From assembly GCA_022578605.1 (NCBI GenBank), contig MU394109.1, positions 214,089 through 278,088 on the forward strand: DNA of 64,000 nt, read 5' to 3'. The notes below the pieces were generated by a model. The model did not search any database and was not told where the DNA came from. It was given only the letters and a program-made list of their open reading frames with translations. The stretch comes from Camillea tinctor. Lineage: Eukaryota > Ascomycota > Sordariomycetes > Xylariales > Xylariaceae. Positions 23,510-35,520 of the stretch are shown in pieces. A program made the position numbers and the translations under genes. Positions within the stretch are counted from its first letter, which is position 1, and each line of letters begins with the position of its first letter.

Positions 23510-25432
23510 TGTGTCTCAAAACTTAATCCTCTTCCTAGAAACCGAATTGTCAAAGAAAAGAAAAAGAAGGGAATGTAGTTTATAGTCGTAGTATCCGGCG
23601 ACTGCTTATCAGACCTATTAAAGAAGATACTTTAAAAAAAGACTAATAAGATGTCGTCCTGCGACTGATGAATTGGGAAAACAGACGAAAGAGGCTTCTA
23701 TCCTCGGCGCCAAGAGAAGGGAATAGTAAGAAAAGAGAATAAAGAAAAAAAAGAAGAGGGAAAGAAAGGCCCCAGATAATGGATCGCAACAGGGCATATA
23801 AGAAGTGAAGTTGATCGTTCAGTGCCCAGAAACTTGGGCGGATCCTATGCTTTAATACGTATAAGCACCATGGTAAAACTTTCCCTGGAGATTTCACGCG
23901 TAGTATCGTTAAGACTGATGACCCATGGCGGACATCATTGGATTTCAGTCTGTTGTTTCCTACGGTTCAGAATTGGACGATCTACCGCAGCACCGCACGC
24001 CAGGCTCGAATCGATGGGCAGCTCGAGGCTAGCTCACCAATGCGAACCCTGTCTTATTCGAGGCTATAGAGAGCCATCGATCCGCCCATTCGTGGCTGCC
24101 AGATCGTTTCATACCATTCGTTGACTAAAGATGAAAACACTAACAGCAGCTTCTGCCGAAGGGGAGCTGGCGACATGTCGGAGATCCTACTGATTGCCTA
24201 TATGTAAAAGCCTTGGCGGGAGCCGCATTCTGCACAGATCCAGGAAGACCCATATTCTGGACCCTCCTGCTTGCATCACCCGCGAGCGTACGAGACCAGG
24301 GGGGATCTACCAGCTCAAGCTGTCTTGGATGGAGATGTAAATAGTAGCATCTGATGGAGATGATACGGAGCGGCAGTCTTGGAAGCGGTAATCTAAGTAA
24401 GGTTAAACGAAGGCGGCCTCTGCTTCTATCTCCACGGCTCTGCGAACACTATCGAGAGAGCCGGATTAGCTTCGGCGAGTCGGATCGTTTGTTTGATAGT
24501 CATTGTCGTTGATCGGGATGGGATGTGGAAACACGCAGTTTCTTGGCAAGTGATGCGAAGGGGACGGTATATATATCACGATGACGGCGACGGCGGTCTT
24601 TGACATGGGCGTGTCAGGAGCCCGAAACAGTATAGATCTTGGCATGTCGAACCCAGGGGTGTTGTGGAGATGTTGGTATATCCTGTTTGGTCCGTTTCGT
24701 GAGCCAAGAACTCGGGACCGTTCAGCTGCAACGTTATGCAACATGATCGTCATCGGCAGGCTACAATGCCGTAGCATCGAAACGATTTTGACCCAATGAG
24801 GAGTAAAATGTTTTGTTATATCGGCCATTAACCCCACGTTGAAGCGGCCTGAGCGGTGAGCTTGGATCTCAACAAAGACTCATACAAGCTTTCCATATTG
24901 AGAACTTCCTTTAGCCTGCAGCACAACCCATGACAGCCCCCCCCAATCAAATCAGCGTTATTTCCATCAGGTAGAGAAGATCCTTGCTAGATCTTGGGCT
25001 CAGCGTGGGTTGTCAGCATCATTGACTATCTTGACAGGCTTGACTATCTGCAAGTAATATGCGCATGACGAGAAGAGCTAGAGATACAAAAGGGGGGATT
25101 CGCGAGTGGCGCGATCAAGTGCATTTACGGACAACACATGACAACGAGACACTATGTACTATGTTACCATGCTACTACCCCTGAGTGCACTACTGTGTGA
25201 GTTGAACAGATCTAAGTCATAGATTGACGTGTAATAAGGAGTCTCAAGGCATGAGGAGGACAAGCGGGGGCTGCCCCAGCTCACCGTCACATTGAGCCGT
25301 GGGCTCCCTCACATTCTGTATGAGACCAGACTTGTGAATATATTATAGGCACTCCTGCACAGAAGATCGACCTTTTCCAGTTCATTCAGTGACACATTCT
25401 GCAGCCTACCATTCAGAGCATAAGCCTTTACC
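23510..25432. promoter_or_regulatory. divergent region between ZIP and CDF transporter genes
   Basis: About 1.9 kb separates two metal-transporter genes transcribed away from each other. A purine-rich stretch (23560-23770) lies just upstream of the ZIP gene. Short open frames (for example 24466-24837 on the minus strand) have no recognisable family. Shared metal-dependent control is possible but no known element is clear. Confidence 0.35.
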
Positions 25433-27510
25433 ATGGCGAACCCACCATCGCAAAACAACGCTCAGCCCACGGGTACGTCCTCCTTCCTTTTTCTGCAGCG
25501 AGCCATGGAAACATTTGCTTCCGAAGGCTGAAGTGTTTTGAATTTGTTTCCCCATGCTTGACCTATCATATAACGTATGCATTATTATGGGATTGACTCT
25601 ACTAACCTTGGGTGAAAGGCGAGGCTACCACCCAACCCGCAGCAGATACAATCACACCTAAGGCCCTTACACCTGCACCTGCACCTGCATCTGCACTGGA
25701 AGGGACAAGCACATCAGATCATGTAAACAAGCAAGAAAGGTCTTCTTCTCTTGAAGAGAAGGCATCTGTGGTAGCAACCCCACCTGCCGAAGGTGAATCC
25801 TTTGGTACCGAGGTCAATCCGGCCGATCCACTGGATATTAGTCGCCATCGGCGTGAGAATGTTACCCAGCGCCAGATGAAAATCGACCATCCCAAGGGGA
25901 ATAAGAAGAAGCTGAAGCAGTTCTACACGCGCCAGAACGAGCTCATCGACCAGTTCCTGGGAGCTGATGACGAGGAGCGGCTTCAGGTAGAAGAAGATGC
26001 GCGTGTGGCGCCCAAGATCAAATTTGCTGTCAATGCCTCCTTCACGGTCAACTTTTGCCTCTTCGTAATCCAGCTCTATGCTGCTGTCTCGACCGGGTCA
26101 CTATCGGTAATTAATCCCTTGTGTGCGGCTACTCCTATATCTAATGAGCCACGTTGACCCGTAAATAGCTGTTTGCAACTGCTGCAGATGCATTTGTTCG
26201 TAGAACCTTTGAACCCACCTCTTCTAAAAGAGGATTGCCCCCTCGTATTAACTATAGAGGCAGATGGATCTCGTCTCATCTTTTGTAATGTTGATAACTT
26301 CTCGTATGGCCGCCAGAGCTAGCGTGTACAAGTATCCTGTGGTACGTATTTCGTCTGCACGTTGTAACTGCCAGGGGGGGGGGGCGTGGTGCTCATAGTA
26401 ATCTAGGGCCGTACCAGGATCGAAACCATCGGTATTATCCTATTCTGTGCCTTAATGACAACCGTCGCTATTCAGCTACTTGTAAGTCGCTCGCCCACAC
26501 CAGGTGACAACTAAGGCAGATCAGGTCTCTAACTTCAGTACTATTGGTCAACAGGTTGAGTCGGCACGTACTCTCGGTGACGGACCCACGGAATCCAAAG
26601 AACTTCACATCATACCCCTGGTGTTTGTTGGAGTAGCTAGTAAGTTAAAAAGAAAAGAAATGAGAAAAAGGGGGGAGGGGGTGTTCCTACTGATCACACG
26701 TGACCATTAACACGGATTTAGTCTTTGCTAAGGCCAGTCTCATGTTCTATTGCCTTGCATATCGCAAGTACCCGTCGGTCCACGTTTTTTTCGTAAGGAA
26801 TAAAACCACCCCACACTCAAGAATACGTAAGCTCATCCGAAATAGATTGATCACCGCAATGACATTGTGGTCAACATCTTTGGTTTGGTCATGTCCATTG
26901 TGGGCGACCGGTTCGTCTGGTACCTCGATCCCATCGGTGCCATTCTTATCGCTCTTCTTATCCTATTTTCATGGGTTTCCAACGCCTTCGAGCAAGTTTG
27001 GCTACTGGTGGGCAAGTCGGCGCCCCGGGAGTTCATCTCCAAACTGATCTACATCGCCATGACCCACGATTCTCAGATCCATAAAGTAGATACGGTACGT
27101 TGCTGATAGACACAGGGGTTATAGATCCCGAACTAACAAGATCTCAAGTGTCGAGCATATCATGCAGGTCAGAAATATTACGTGGAAGTAGATATTATCA
27201 TGGATCAGAACGTGCCACTCAAGGTCTCCCACGATGTTAGCCAGAGTCTACAGAGGAAGCTTGAAGGTGGGTTGTCCGAGCCGAGCGATACATTAATGCA
27301 CGCCCACGTGGTTCTCTTACTGACAAAGATATATAAATAGGCCTAGGAGACGTCGAGCGAGCATTCGTCCACGTCGACTACAACGACGACCATGACCCTC
27401 ATGAGGAGCACAAGCCACTATACGAGAAGAAGGCCAAGCGACGCAGCCTCAAGGATATCCTCCTCTTCAGGAAGAGAGAAGGAGAAGCCGCCATTGCGAG
27501 TAGTACCTAG
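25433..27510 (+). CDS. cation diffusion facilitator, Mn-type (DxxxD)
   Basis: Membrane antiporter that moves divalent metal from the cytosol into an organelle or out of the cell. The ATG at 25433 gives a 14-codon first exon (MANPPSQNNAQPT); about eight further exons end at TAG 27510. A disordered N-terminus has an Ala-Pro repeat coded by ACCTGC units (about 25665-25695), followed by the QFYTRQNELID segment. Both metal sites use Asp: D-A-F-M-D in TM2 (ATAADAFMD) and D-H-R-N-D in TM5. In CDF classification DxxxD in both positions marks manganese transporters, whereas Zn members have HxxxD. The C-terminal cytoplasmic domain is present (YYVEVDIIMDQNVPLKVSHDV). One intron contains a run of eleven G. 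The gene is divergent from the ZIP gene. Confidence 0.92.
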
Positions 27511-30204
27511 AATTCCTGAGGAGAGAAGGAAAAGATAAAGACAGGAGAAAGTTTGAGAGGGAGAATAGGTGAACGATCCGCCTAACCTAACGTAATACGT
27601 AATAGGATACAATAATCTCGGAATCGGAGGGATAGATGGGCTGGAAGGGAAATTCCAGAAACAAAAAAAAAGAGAGACGAAGAAATGCTATGGCTTCGGA
27701 ACTAGGGAGGGGCGCAGGCCCCATACAGGAGCGACATATAGACATGGGTTATTAGGGGGGTGTGGGAGGTGGAAGGGTTTACCACCTTAACGAAACGGTT
27801 TGACATGTGCGATGAGAGCGATCTAAAAGTGCGATTTATTCTTCTTCTTTTTATGAGCGAGCGATACAGAACAACCTTTTTGAGTGCGAATTCGAGCGAG
27901 AAAAACAAAAGAAAATCAGTCTAATCTATATAGATTTAATGATGGATGATTAAAAAAGGAGGGCGGGGAGAAAAAGAGGGGGTTAAGTTGTGAGAGATGT
28001 TTCAATGTCTCAGAACTCAGTCTCCCCCCCATAAGAGCTGCGGAAACAATGCGGACGATGAGGAAATGATCTACCTACCTGTTCTATATAATAGGCCGTA
28101 TCCTGACGACGAAAATCTATGTCGTTAGCCTGTCACTTCAGTATACAATCAATCCTGTTAAAGGTGCAGTTGCACCCAAGACAATCTATACAAAACCCAC
28201 TACCATCATCGTGACTGGTGATTGAGTTTAAATACCTAGGTAGCTATAGGTTTATAAGAACTCTACCTAGTGTTAACGATTTAAGGTCCTTGCTGTACGT
28301 CTGAACACATATAGTTAGCCTTCCATTCATAAGGGATTTAGCAGTAGCGTCTATCCGCAGGCAACGAAAGTCTCATATCATTTCAGTATCCTATATTCAT
28401 GATAATATTGTCTCATGTATAGGATCATAGTGTTCCCTACAGTGAATCCAGGCCGTGTCCTGTATCGCTCGAAGAACCAGGTGCTCTTGTAGTCGACGGC
28501 CAAGAAACTTCGATAATAATTTTATGCATGTTTGGTTCTCACACTACGGCACCCCGTGACGGGAACATGGGCCCAGATGAGGGCTGAAGTCTGTACCATG
28601 AAACCGCTCATAAGTTAGTTTGAATACTCTCCAGAACAGCGCCCTTAGCTGCGAGGCGGGCACTGGCCTATCTAAAGTGATGGAAAAGCCTAGAGCTCGC
28701 TGTGAGGCTTCTACCACAGTTTGAGAAGAATGAGTTCATTATATAATGGGCCGGTCTTGAGTCGAGCTCGAGTCCATCTTGGGTGTCTTGGGTGGCGGCA
28801 TTCAACAAGTAAGCGGTCGCGGCACGTGTCCCAGCCCATACAATTGCGCCAATTCTAGTTCCATGTGTAGTCTTGGATAGTGGCCCAGGAAATATTAACA
28901 TGTTCACATAGCCGTAGAGTATATCGAATGGAAGTACTTCTGGAAGCCGGGTTAGGAAAGAGTGGCTCTTATTATAGGTTCAGGCTGCTATTAGAGGTTT
29001 TATAGTACGCTCCAAGTTTCTTAGAATAAACGGTTTGACTCTTTGACGCTGATTTGCAGCCTCTTTCCCCTTTCTTTCCTATTTTCTCTCGCGCCAATTC
29101 TCCCATCCTTCTTCCTCCCGTTTCCACTCTTTATCTAAATCCCCCACGTTTTTCTTTCACGTACGGCCACTCCAGTAAGCAGTTCCTAGTCTTCAACTTG
29201 ATGTTTACACTTCCCCTCTTTTAACTTGTTCGTCATCTTCCTTTTTCCTACGTTCTCTTCTTCCTTCCGCTCTTTTCGTTCTCGTCCTTAGATCTCTTTA
29301 GCGTTGGAATTTCCCAGTTCTTATTTTGGTATGTTTAAGCACATTAGGAGTTTTCGCAGGAAAGGAGTTATGGATATTAGTATTCAATAATATTCCCCTC
29401 TTTTCAAGCTGTCTTGAATGCTCCCAAGGGTGTTCCACCAGTGTCTAAAAAATGTTTATTACGCAAAACCCCTAATCTAGGTAGGCGGAGCTTCCTCTTA
29501 TAATTTATCTTGATTCACTGAACTTTCTGGGAGAGAAATACGACGAGTTAATCATGATCAGACCTGGCGTGTTTAAGTTTATCGTGATTTGGATTTGGTA
29601 AGTGCATACTATTTTTCGGCATATTGAAGCCTCTCGAAGCCCCCTGACCCACATGGACACATCGTATAAGATACTCAATTCTCATCGATGCAGCACGTTC
29701 GGTGATACCGTGTTAGGTGGTGTTTTAAAACTTTCCTACAAGAATATTAAGGTTTAGCATGTGGTGAAGGTTTCTAGTGCTATACTCCGTAGCTCCGTCC
29801 GGTAAAGTAGGATCTAATCGTTTAATCATCTGACAACCCACTCCTACTTTATATCTTATCTTATCTTAGCCTATCTAAACCACATTAAGAATATTTAAAG
29901 TGTTCTACCTAGGTAGGTAGTACAACATAGAACCCTGCAGTCCTGGGTTCTTCTACCTAGTGGAGCTCACTAACCAATGGGAACAGAGAGATTTCCGATT
30001 GTGACTAAAAAAGATAAAAGTGTGGCGGAAGCTCTCTACACTAGTGGCTGAGGTCCTTTTTAGTACATATTCCGTAATCCATGTCGCTAAGTCCGTCCTT
30101 AGATTTCTCTCCTGACTCAAAATCATGCGATATGGACCATTGAGATTCATGACAAGCAGGAAGTGCGGGAATATTTCACTCTAAGCCTGGAACACATCCT
30201 AGAT
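27511..30204. other. long gene-free region upstream of COX15
   Basis: The stretch is about 2.7 kb. It includes two TACCTAGGTA palindromes (28233-28242, 29906-29915) and a strongly pyrimidine-rich tract at about 29050-29310 that looks like a promoter but is followed by no long open frame. The small minus-strand frame at 28668-28907 has no family that I recognise. Confidence 0.5.
29050..29310 (+). promoter_or_regulatory. orphan pyrimidine-rich promoter-like tract
   Basis: About 260 bp of C/T-rich plus strand with blocks such as CTCTTTCCCCTTTCTTTCC, typical of fungal core promoters. The nearest downstream gene, COX15, starts 0.9 kb further on. It may be the COX15 promoter with a long or spliced 5' UTR, or may drive a non-coding RNA. 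Confidence 0.3.
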
Positions 30205-31726
30205 ATGTCGCTTTTGCTACGCAGGTCAACGGCGGCTGCGTTTAGACAATCTACGCCACAGCTTGTTTGCCGCCAATGGCTTCCCCATCCAAGGTCACAG
30301 TACAGGACAGCCTCATCGCGCATCCTCCAATCCCTCCAACGCCAGTCCACACGATACTCTAGTTCGAGTACATGTACTGTCGCATCCAGGAGGGTGGTTT
30401 CGTATTCAACCGTGGCTAGCACTGCTAATGCCAATGCCGCTCCGGCGAATGCAACCTCGGGCGCAAAACGCGCCTTTCCCGAGACGAGCTCCAAATCCGT
30501 AGCATACTGGCTCATCGGCAGTGCTGCGAGTGTCTTCGGAATCGTCGTGTTTGGAGGATTGACACGACTGACAGAGTCAGGGTAAGAAGTAGATTGCCCT
30601 TTGAAGTCCTAGGCTGATGTTGGGAAACAAATAAATCCCGGCCCACAGGCTCAGCATCACAGAGTGGAAGCCCGTGACCGGCTCCTTGCCACCCATGTCA
30701 CAGGCTGACTGGGAATCCGAGTTTACCAAGTACCGCGCATCTCCTGAGTTTGCCATGCTTAATTCACACATGGATCTAGATGAGTTCAAGAAGATTTACT
30801 TCATGGAGTGGACGCACAGGCTATGGGGGCGATTTATTGGCATGTCGTTCGTTGTCCCGGCTGTTTACTTCGTCGCCCGGCGCCGCGTCTCCCCCCGCAT
30901 GGCAGCACACCTCTTCGGCATATCGGCATTGATCGGTTTTCAGGGGTTCATCGGCTGGTGGATGGTGAAGTCGGGTCTTCGGGATGATCTGTTTGCTCCC
31001 GGATCCCACCCCCGTGTTAGCCAGTACCGGCTTGCCACCCACCTTGCTACTGCCTTTGTCTGTTATTCGTGGATGCTGCTCGCTGGACTGAGTATTCTTC
31101 GCACCCATCGTCTACTGGTTGACCCTACCAAGACATTGAAGCTTGTTGAGACGCTTAAAAGCCCTGCCGTGGCACCTTTCCGAAGATCCGTCACTGCTCT
31201 AACGGCCCTCGTCTTCACCACCGTGCTGTCGGGCGCGCTCGTTGCTGGACTCGACGCTGGTCTCATATATAATGAGTTTCCTATGATGGGTGTCGGATTG
31301 GCGCCACCATCATCCGAACTGTGGGATAAATTCTACTCGCGAAAAGAAGACGGTTCAGATTTGTGGTGGAGGAACATGCTAGAGAACCCAAGCCTTGTGC
31401 AGTTAGATCATCGCATCCTCGCCACTACCACGTTCTGTGCTATCCTCTCACTTTTCATCTATGCTAGACGGGGACAGGTCTCAAAGGTGTTGCCACGGGA
31501 TGCTCAGAAAGGCATGATGGGAGTCGTTCACCTCGTGTCCCTGCAGGTTGCACTAGGTATCAGCACGCTCATCTACATGGTTCCCATTTCGCTGGCAGCG
31601 GCCCACCAAGCAGGCAGCCTAGCCTTGCTAACAGGGGTACTGGTTTTGGGTCAACGACTTCGGGTTCCCAAATCGACTGTAGCCATGATCCAAAAGAGAC
31701 TTGCTGCAACGACAACAAAGCGGTGA
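30205..31726 (+). CDS. COX15: heme A synthase, mitochondrial inner membrane
   Basis: Converts heme O to heme A for cytochrome c oxidase assembly. Exons 30205-30581 and 30649-31726 encode 484 residues, which is usual for fungal COX15. The first ~75 residues are rich in Arg, Ser and Gln and lack acidic residues, as expected for a mitochondrial presequence. The catalytic membrane domain starts with [35 protein letters not shown], the last part joined across the intron. The four heme-coordinating histidines occur in their standard contexts: FMEWTHRLWGR, RLATHLATAF, VQLDHRILATT and LAAAHQAGSL. Other signatures are GFQGFIGWWMVKSGL and AGLDAGLIYNEFPMMG. The ATG at 30205 is the first in frame near the presequence. 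I see nothing unusual apart from the distant pyrimidine-rich tract upstream. Confidence 0.97.
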
Positions 31727-33077
31727 CAGAACTATGCGGCGCAGCGCCCTACCTAGTAGATGCGCCCGCTCCTGCCCCTCATCAAAATAGGTGCTGATAA
31801 AATGTATAATCAATGTGTATAAGATTACGAAGTTACCCTCGCATCTCTATTCAGGGCCGTTTCGAAGCAATCCGTTTTATGTACATAAAGAGAAGAGAAT
31901 TAAGATCAGCAAATAGTAGATGTCTTTTTGCTCGTCCTACTAAATTATACGATCGATTTAATCACCGGGATACACTTCTAATGTTTATGTTTCGGGCTGT
32001 GCAGGTACTTAGTCCTGCTCTATACTCAGCAATCTCAGCCACAGGGGAAATTGGAAGGATGAGGGGCAAAGCTGATGATGAACCTCGTTATTTCGTTTTT
32101 AGATTGAAAAAGCTATGTAAATCTATGATATAGTTCTTTGATATTCATGATCAATAGTGCCCCTCTCCAACGAAACCAGCCATACTTTCTTAAAGAAGAT
32201 ACATCCTACATGGATAGCCTTCTAGGTAACGACGATGGAAAGGGAACTTCAGTCTCACTCGGGTTAAAAGCAAACGGGGGACGATCGACAACCTTCTTTA
32301 ACGAATCTATAGGGATACGTCAGGCAGCGCGTTTTTCCACTTAGCGTCACATCGACCCACCAAGCTGAACTTACCCATGCAGCCGTGCCACCCTGTGTCT
32401 AACTATGGCGCACGGTGGTGATTGTCGAGTACCAAACAATGATGATGAGGATTTTTGTTTTATTCGAGATGGATTGAGTTTCTCAAGCATATAAATTTCT
32501 TAAGCTTGATATCGACAGTGCTGTAAGGCTTGTCCTTTCCTAGATTCTGTTACTACCGAGATCCACACCTAGGACACATATCAATAAGCGCTGTCGTCGA
32601 TATGGTGGCCGTCGCGGAATTGTATACAGCACATTAGCTTGGGTTTAACAAATCACTTGATTTGTAGTAAAGGTTTTCGTTGGTTGGCTAAACAACGATG
32701 GTGTACGCAAACCTAGTCGCCATGGCGCCTATACATGCAGAAGGCATGCAATATCTCTTCAACTCAGCGTTCTTTATCAGATAGGCACATAGGATCCGAA
32801 TTATCTTGGGTTATAAGCTCCTTTGCTTGCCCCTGTCTTGTGATATGGCTGAAAGCTGAAGGTGAAAACGTTTCTAGATAGGAGCTAGTGATCTCTAGCG
32901 AATCATGGATTCTATAATGATTTGGTATCCTGAACAAGCTAATACAAGCCAAGATCTCCAGCCATATTGTGAGATTGTGAGGTGTCGTGCTGCTGTGGTA
33001 AATGATTATACCCTCAACGCGTATTGTTTAACATCTACTCGAACGGGACACTATATCTTATCAAGAGAACATTGAGA
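31727..33077. other. intergenic region without a supported gene
   Basis: AT-rich, with short open frames of no recognisable family. It is the 3' side of COX15 and the promoter side of the ankyrin-domain gene. Confidence 0.5.
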
Positions 33078-34532
33078 ATGAGTTTCGGCGTAGGGTTTGG
33101 CGATCTAGTCCTTGCTTCAAGACTAGCATGGACTGTGTATAAAGCCTGCAAAGACTCTGGTGATAACTTTAAGCGCTTATCCGGTGAAGTATCATCATTA
33201 CACGTTGTCCTGAAGGAAACGGAGGATTATCTAGGCGAATTCACATCGCTCGATGCCTCGCGGATCTATAGGTTGAAGATCCTCACGGATAGTTGCTATG
33301 AAACCCTAAAGGACTTAGAGAAGATGCTCAACTCCTATGACCACCTGGGCACACAAATTCAGGTCAGTATCCATACCCATAAAGGCGATCTATAAGTGCA
33401 TGGAACTTCACATGATTCCTCGTCCAGTTTTCGCTTGATCACCCTCGAAGTCGCTGATTGCGTACACTTATTAACACGTTGATTCCTATAGAGGACTTGG
33501 GATCGGTTTCGTTTCGGGTTGGAGGATCTTGCAGAGATACGATCACGCCTCGTGAGTAACGCAACACTTTTAACCGCCTTCAATAGTACACTGATAAAGT
33601 CTGGTCCCTTGGATTTTCCCTGCTTTATTTATTAGCGCTCACTTTTCCCATCAGTTCATCTACAACTCGCATCGAAAAACGGTTGAACAAATTTATATGT
33701 GAAGTACGCGCAGGTTACCGCGAAGGCTCCGTTGTAACCACTCCCGATCTTATCGAGACGATCGAATCGCCAGATGTATGGACTCAGCTACGGCGGGAAC
33801 TGGAAGACGTTGGGATAAGTCCCACAGTAATGGAGGAAAACCACGAATTTATATCCAGCTGGATGAAAGCAGCCCTATCGCAAGGCCTTGTGAATGAAGA
33901 TGATCCAACACAAGCAAAAGGACCAATCGCACTACCCTCTGACTCTGGATATGGTGGAAGTATCTCCTTCTCGACGACCGCTCTCAGCGCAGCGAATGAA
34001 GAGTTCGAGGAGAACATGCGCAAGAAGCAAGCCGCAAGGCCTATTGAGGAGATATTCACGCCACTGACTATCAAAATAGCTGAGCCTTCCTCGCGGAAGA
34101 AGCCTCTCGTGGAGCCGGCGCGCTTAATCAGGAAGCTTTTCCAGAGGAGCACGGCTCTGGCCCAAGCAGCAAGTGATGGAGACATTGACAAGGTGGCTAA
34201 GCTGCTTCGCGTGGGCTGTAACCCAAATGCCCGAGATCGATGGGGGTAAGTCGATGTCTCACAATCTACTGCCTATAGAAGCCAACGCTAACAACGCCCG
34301 TGATGAATCTAGGTGGTCGGCCCTAAGCATGTGTGCCTACGGCGGACATCTCGCCATCGCGAAACTCCTGCTCGAGCACGGTGCGGAGTTGGATAATGTT
34401 GACGTCGATGGCGATACCCCAGTACAAATCGCGACGACCCGTGGGCACTCAGACGTGGTCATACTTTTCGACGAGGTGCGCGCCGAGAGAGATCGTCTGG
34501 CCCGGGAATTGGACTCAGAACCGTCGACCTGA
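33078..34532 (+). CDS. fungal NLR-type N-terminal domain protein with C-terminal ankyrin repeats
   Basis: Four exons (33078-33362, about 33492-33598, about 33655-34246 and about 34312-34532) encode roughly 400 residues. The N-terminus MSFGVGFGDLVLASRLAWTVYKACKDS...RLSGEVSSLHVVLKETE is the alpha-helical fungal domain often found at the front of NLR (STAND) and ankyrin proteins. A central helical region follows, with a linker containing DSGYGGS. The C-terminus has two to three ankyrin repeats (LAQAASDGDIDKVAKLLRVGCNPNARD, WSALSMCAYGGHLAIAKLLLEHGAELDNVD, GDTPVQIATTRGH). There is no NACHT or NB-ARC domain and no P-loop, so this is a short adaptor-like architecture. A role in nonself recognition or signalling is inferred from the domain only. 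The upstream ATG at 33024 is less likely than 33078. Confidence 0.8.
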
Positions 34533-35520
34533 GTTGATTGGGACATGACCTCCTCGAAGGATCGGGGCTCCGCTAACTGGCCACCCTGAAGGATAAGCAC
34601 TTAATTGTCTAGGCTTGTAGGTCAATGAACGGGGACCCCCGCCAGAAAGACGAATTTAGGACATATGCGGTGAGACTAATAGCCTACTTGGGTTTTTATA
34701 AAATATTTTTGGCGGAAGTCCTTGAAGTGGTTGAGTTAGTCCAGCTTGGCTTTTCCTTTCTTTTTACTAGGCGTTCTTTCTCTTCGATTTGACTTTCTCA
34801 TTTTTGTCTTTAGCTATTTTTTGGATAGAGAGACTCGTTTATAAATTTCTTGATTTGGCTAAGGAGTGTCTTCATCTGTAAGGTAGATCTTCACGGCGAA
34901 GTCGTTTTATTAGGATTGCGGTTACATGATGGTTTTGGATTTACATAACCTCTTCAGGAATGCTTCCCCAATATGCTCCAGATTATACCCGTTTGTTGGT
35001 TCTATACGCCGTAAAAAGTGATCTATTTATAGCTGATATAAGCTTTTAGCTTCCCAGCTCTCAATGGTGTTGTTGGGGCTTCATTTCTTCCATGGAATAT
35101 GCAGAATACTTTCATGGTGGAGTAGTCAATCTCAGCCTAGTATAGATCCTGACTTCTCATTTGCCCCTGAACGAAGAATGATGTTGCCTAAGGACTTATA
35201 GACGATGTTGTCCCCCCACAGGCTTGTTCGGAGCTTTCCTCTGCTCAGCCCTAGAGTCTTCATGTAAGCTAGTTAGGGCTATGGCACCTCCACAGCTCTT
35301 CGGCACTCACAGCCGCGACGTAGCCACCACATCACTATGACAATTGTCATAGGGGGACGACCGTGAGCCCGCATGGGCCAAGCAGTAGTTGAGTATTAAT
35401 ATAGAGAATGGAGCTACCATCATCAATAGAGTCTGAACTTATATGTATCCCATCACAAGAACTAGGGTGAGACAGTCTATATTTTTTCAAGTCATCATAG
35501 GCATTGCTATCTAGGACAAG
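34533..35520. other. intergenic region upstream of the ABC transporter
   Basis: It is AT-rich with no supported gene. Because the transporter's ectodomain lacks a visible signal peptide, a missing first exon could lie here. I found no convincing one: the nearest ATG-started segment (near 35442) is short and not hydrophobic. Confidence 0.45.
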
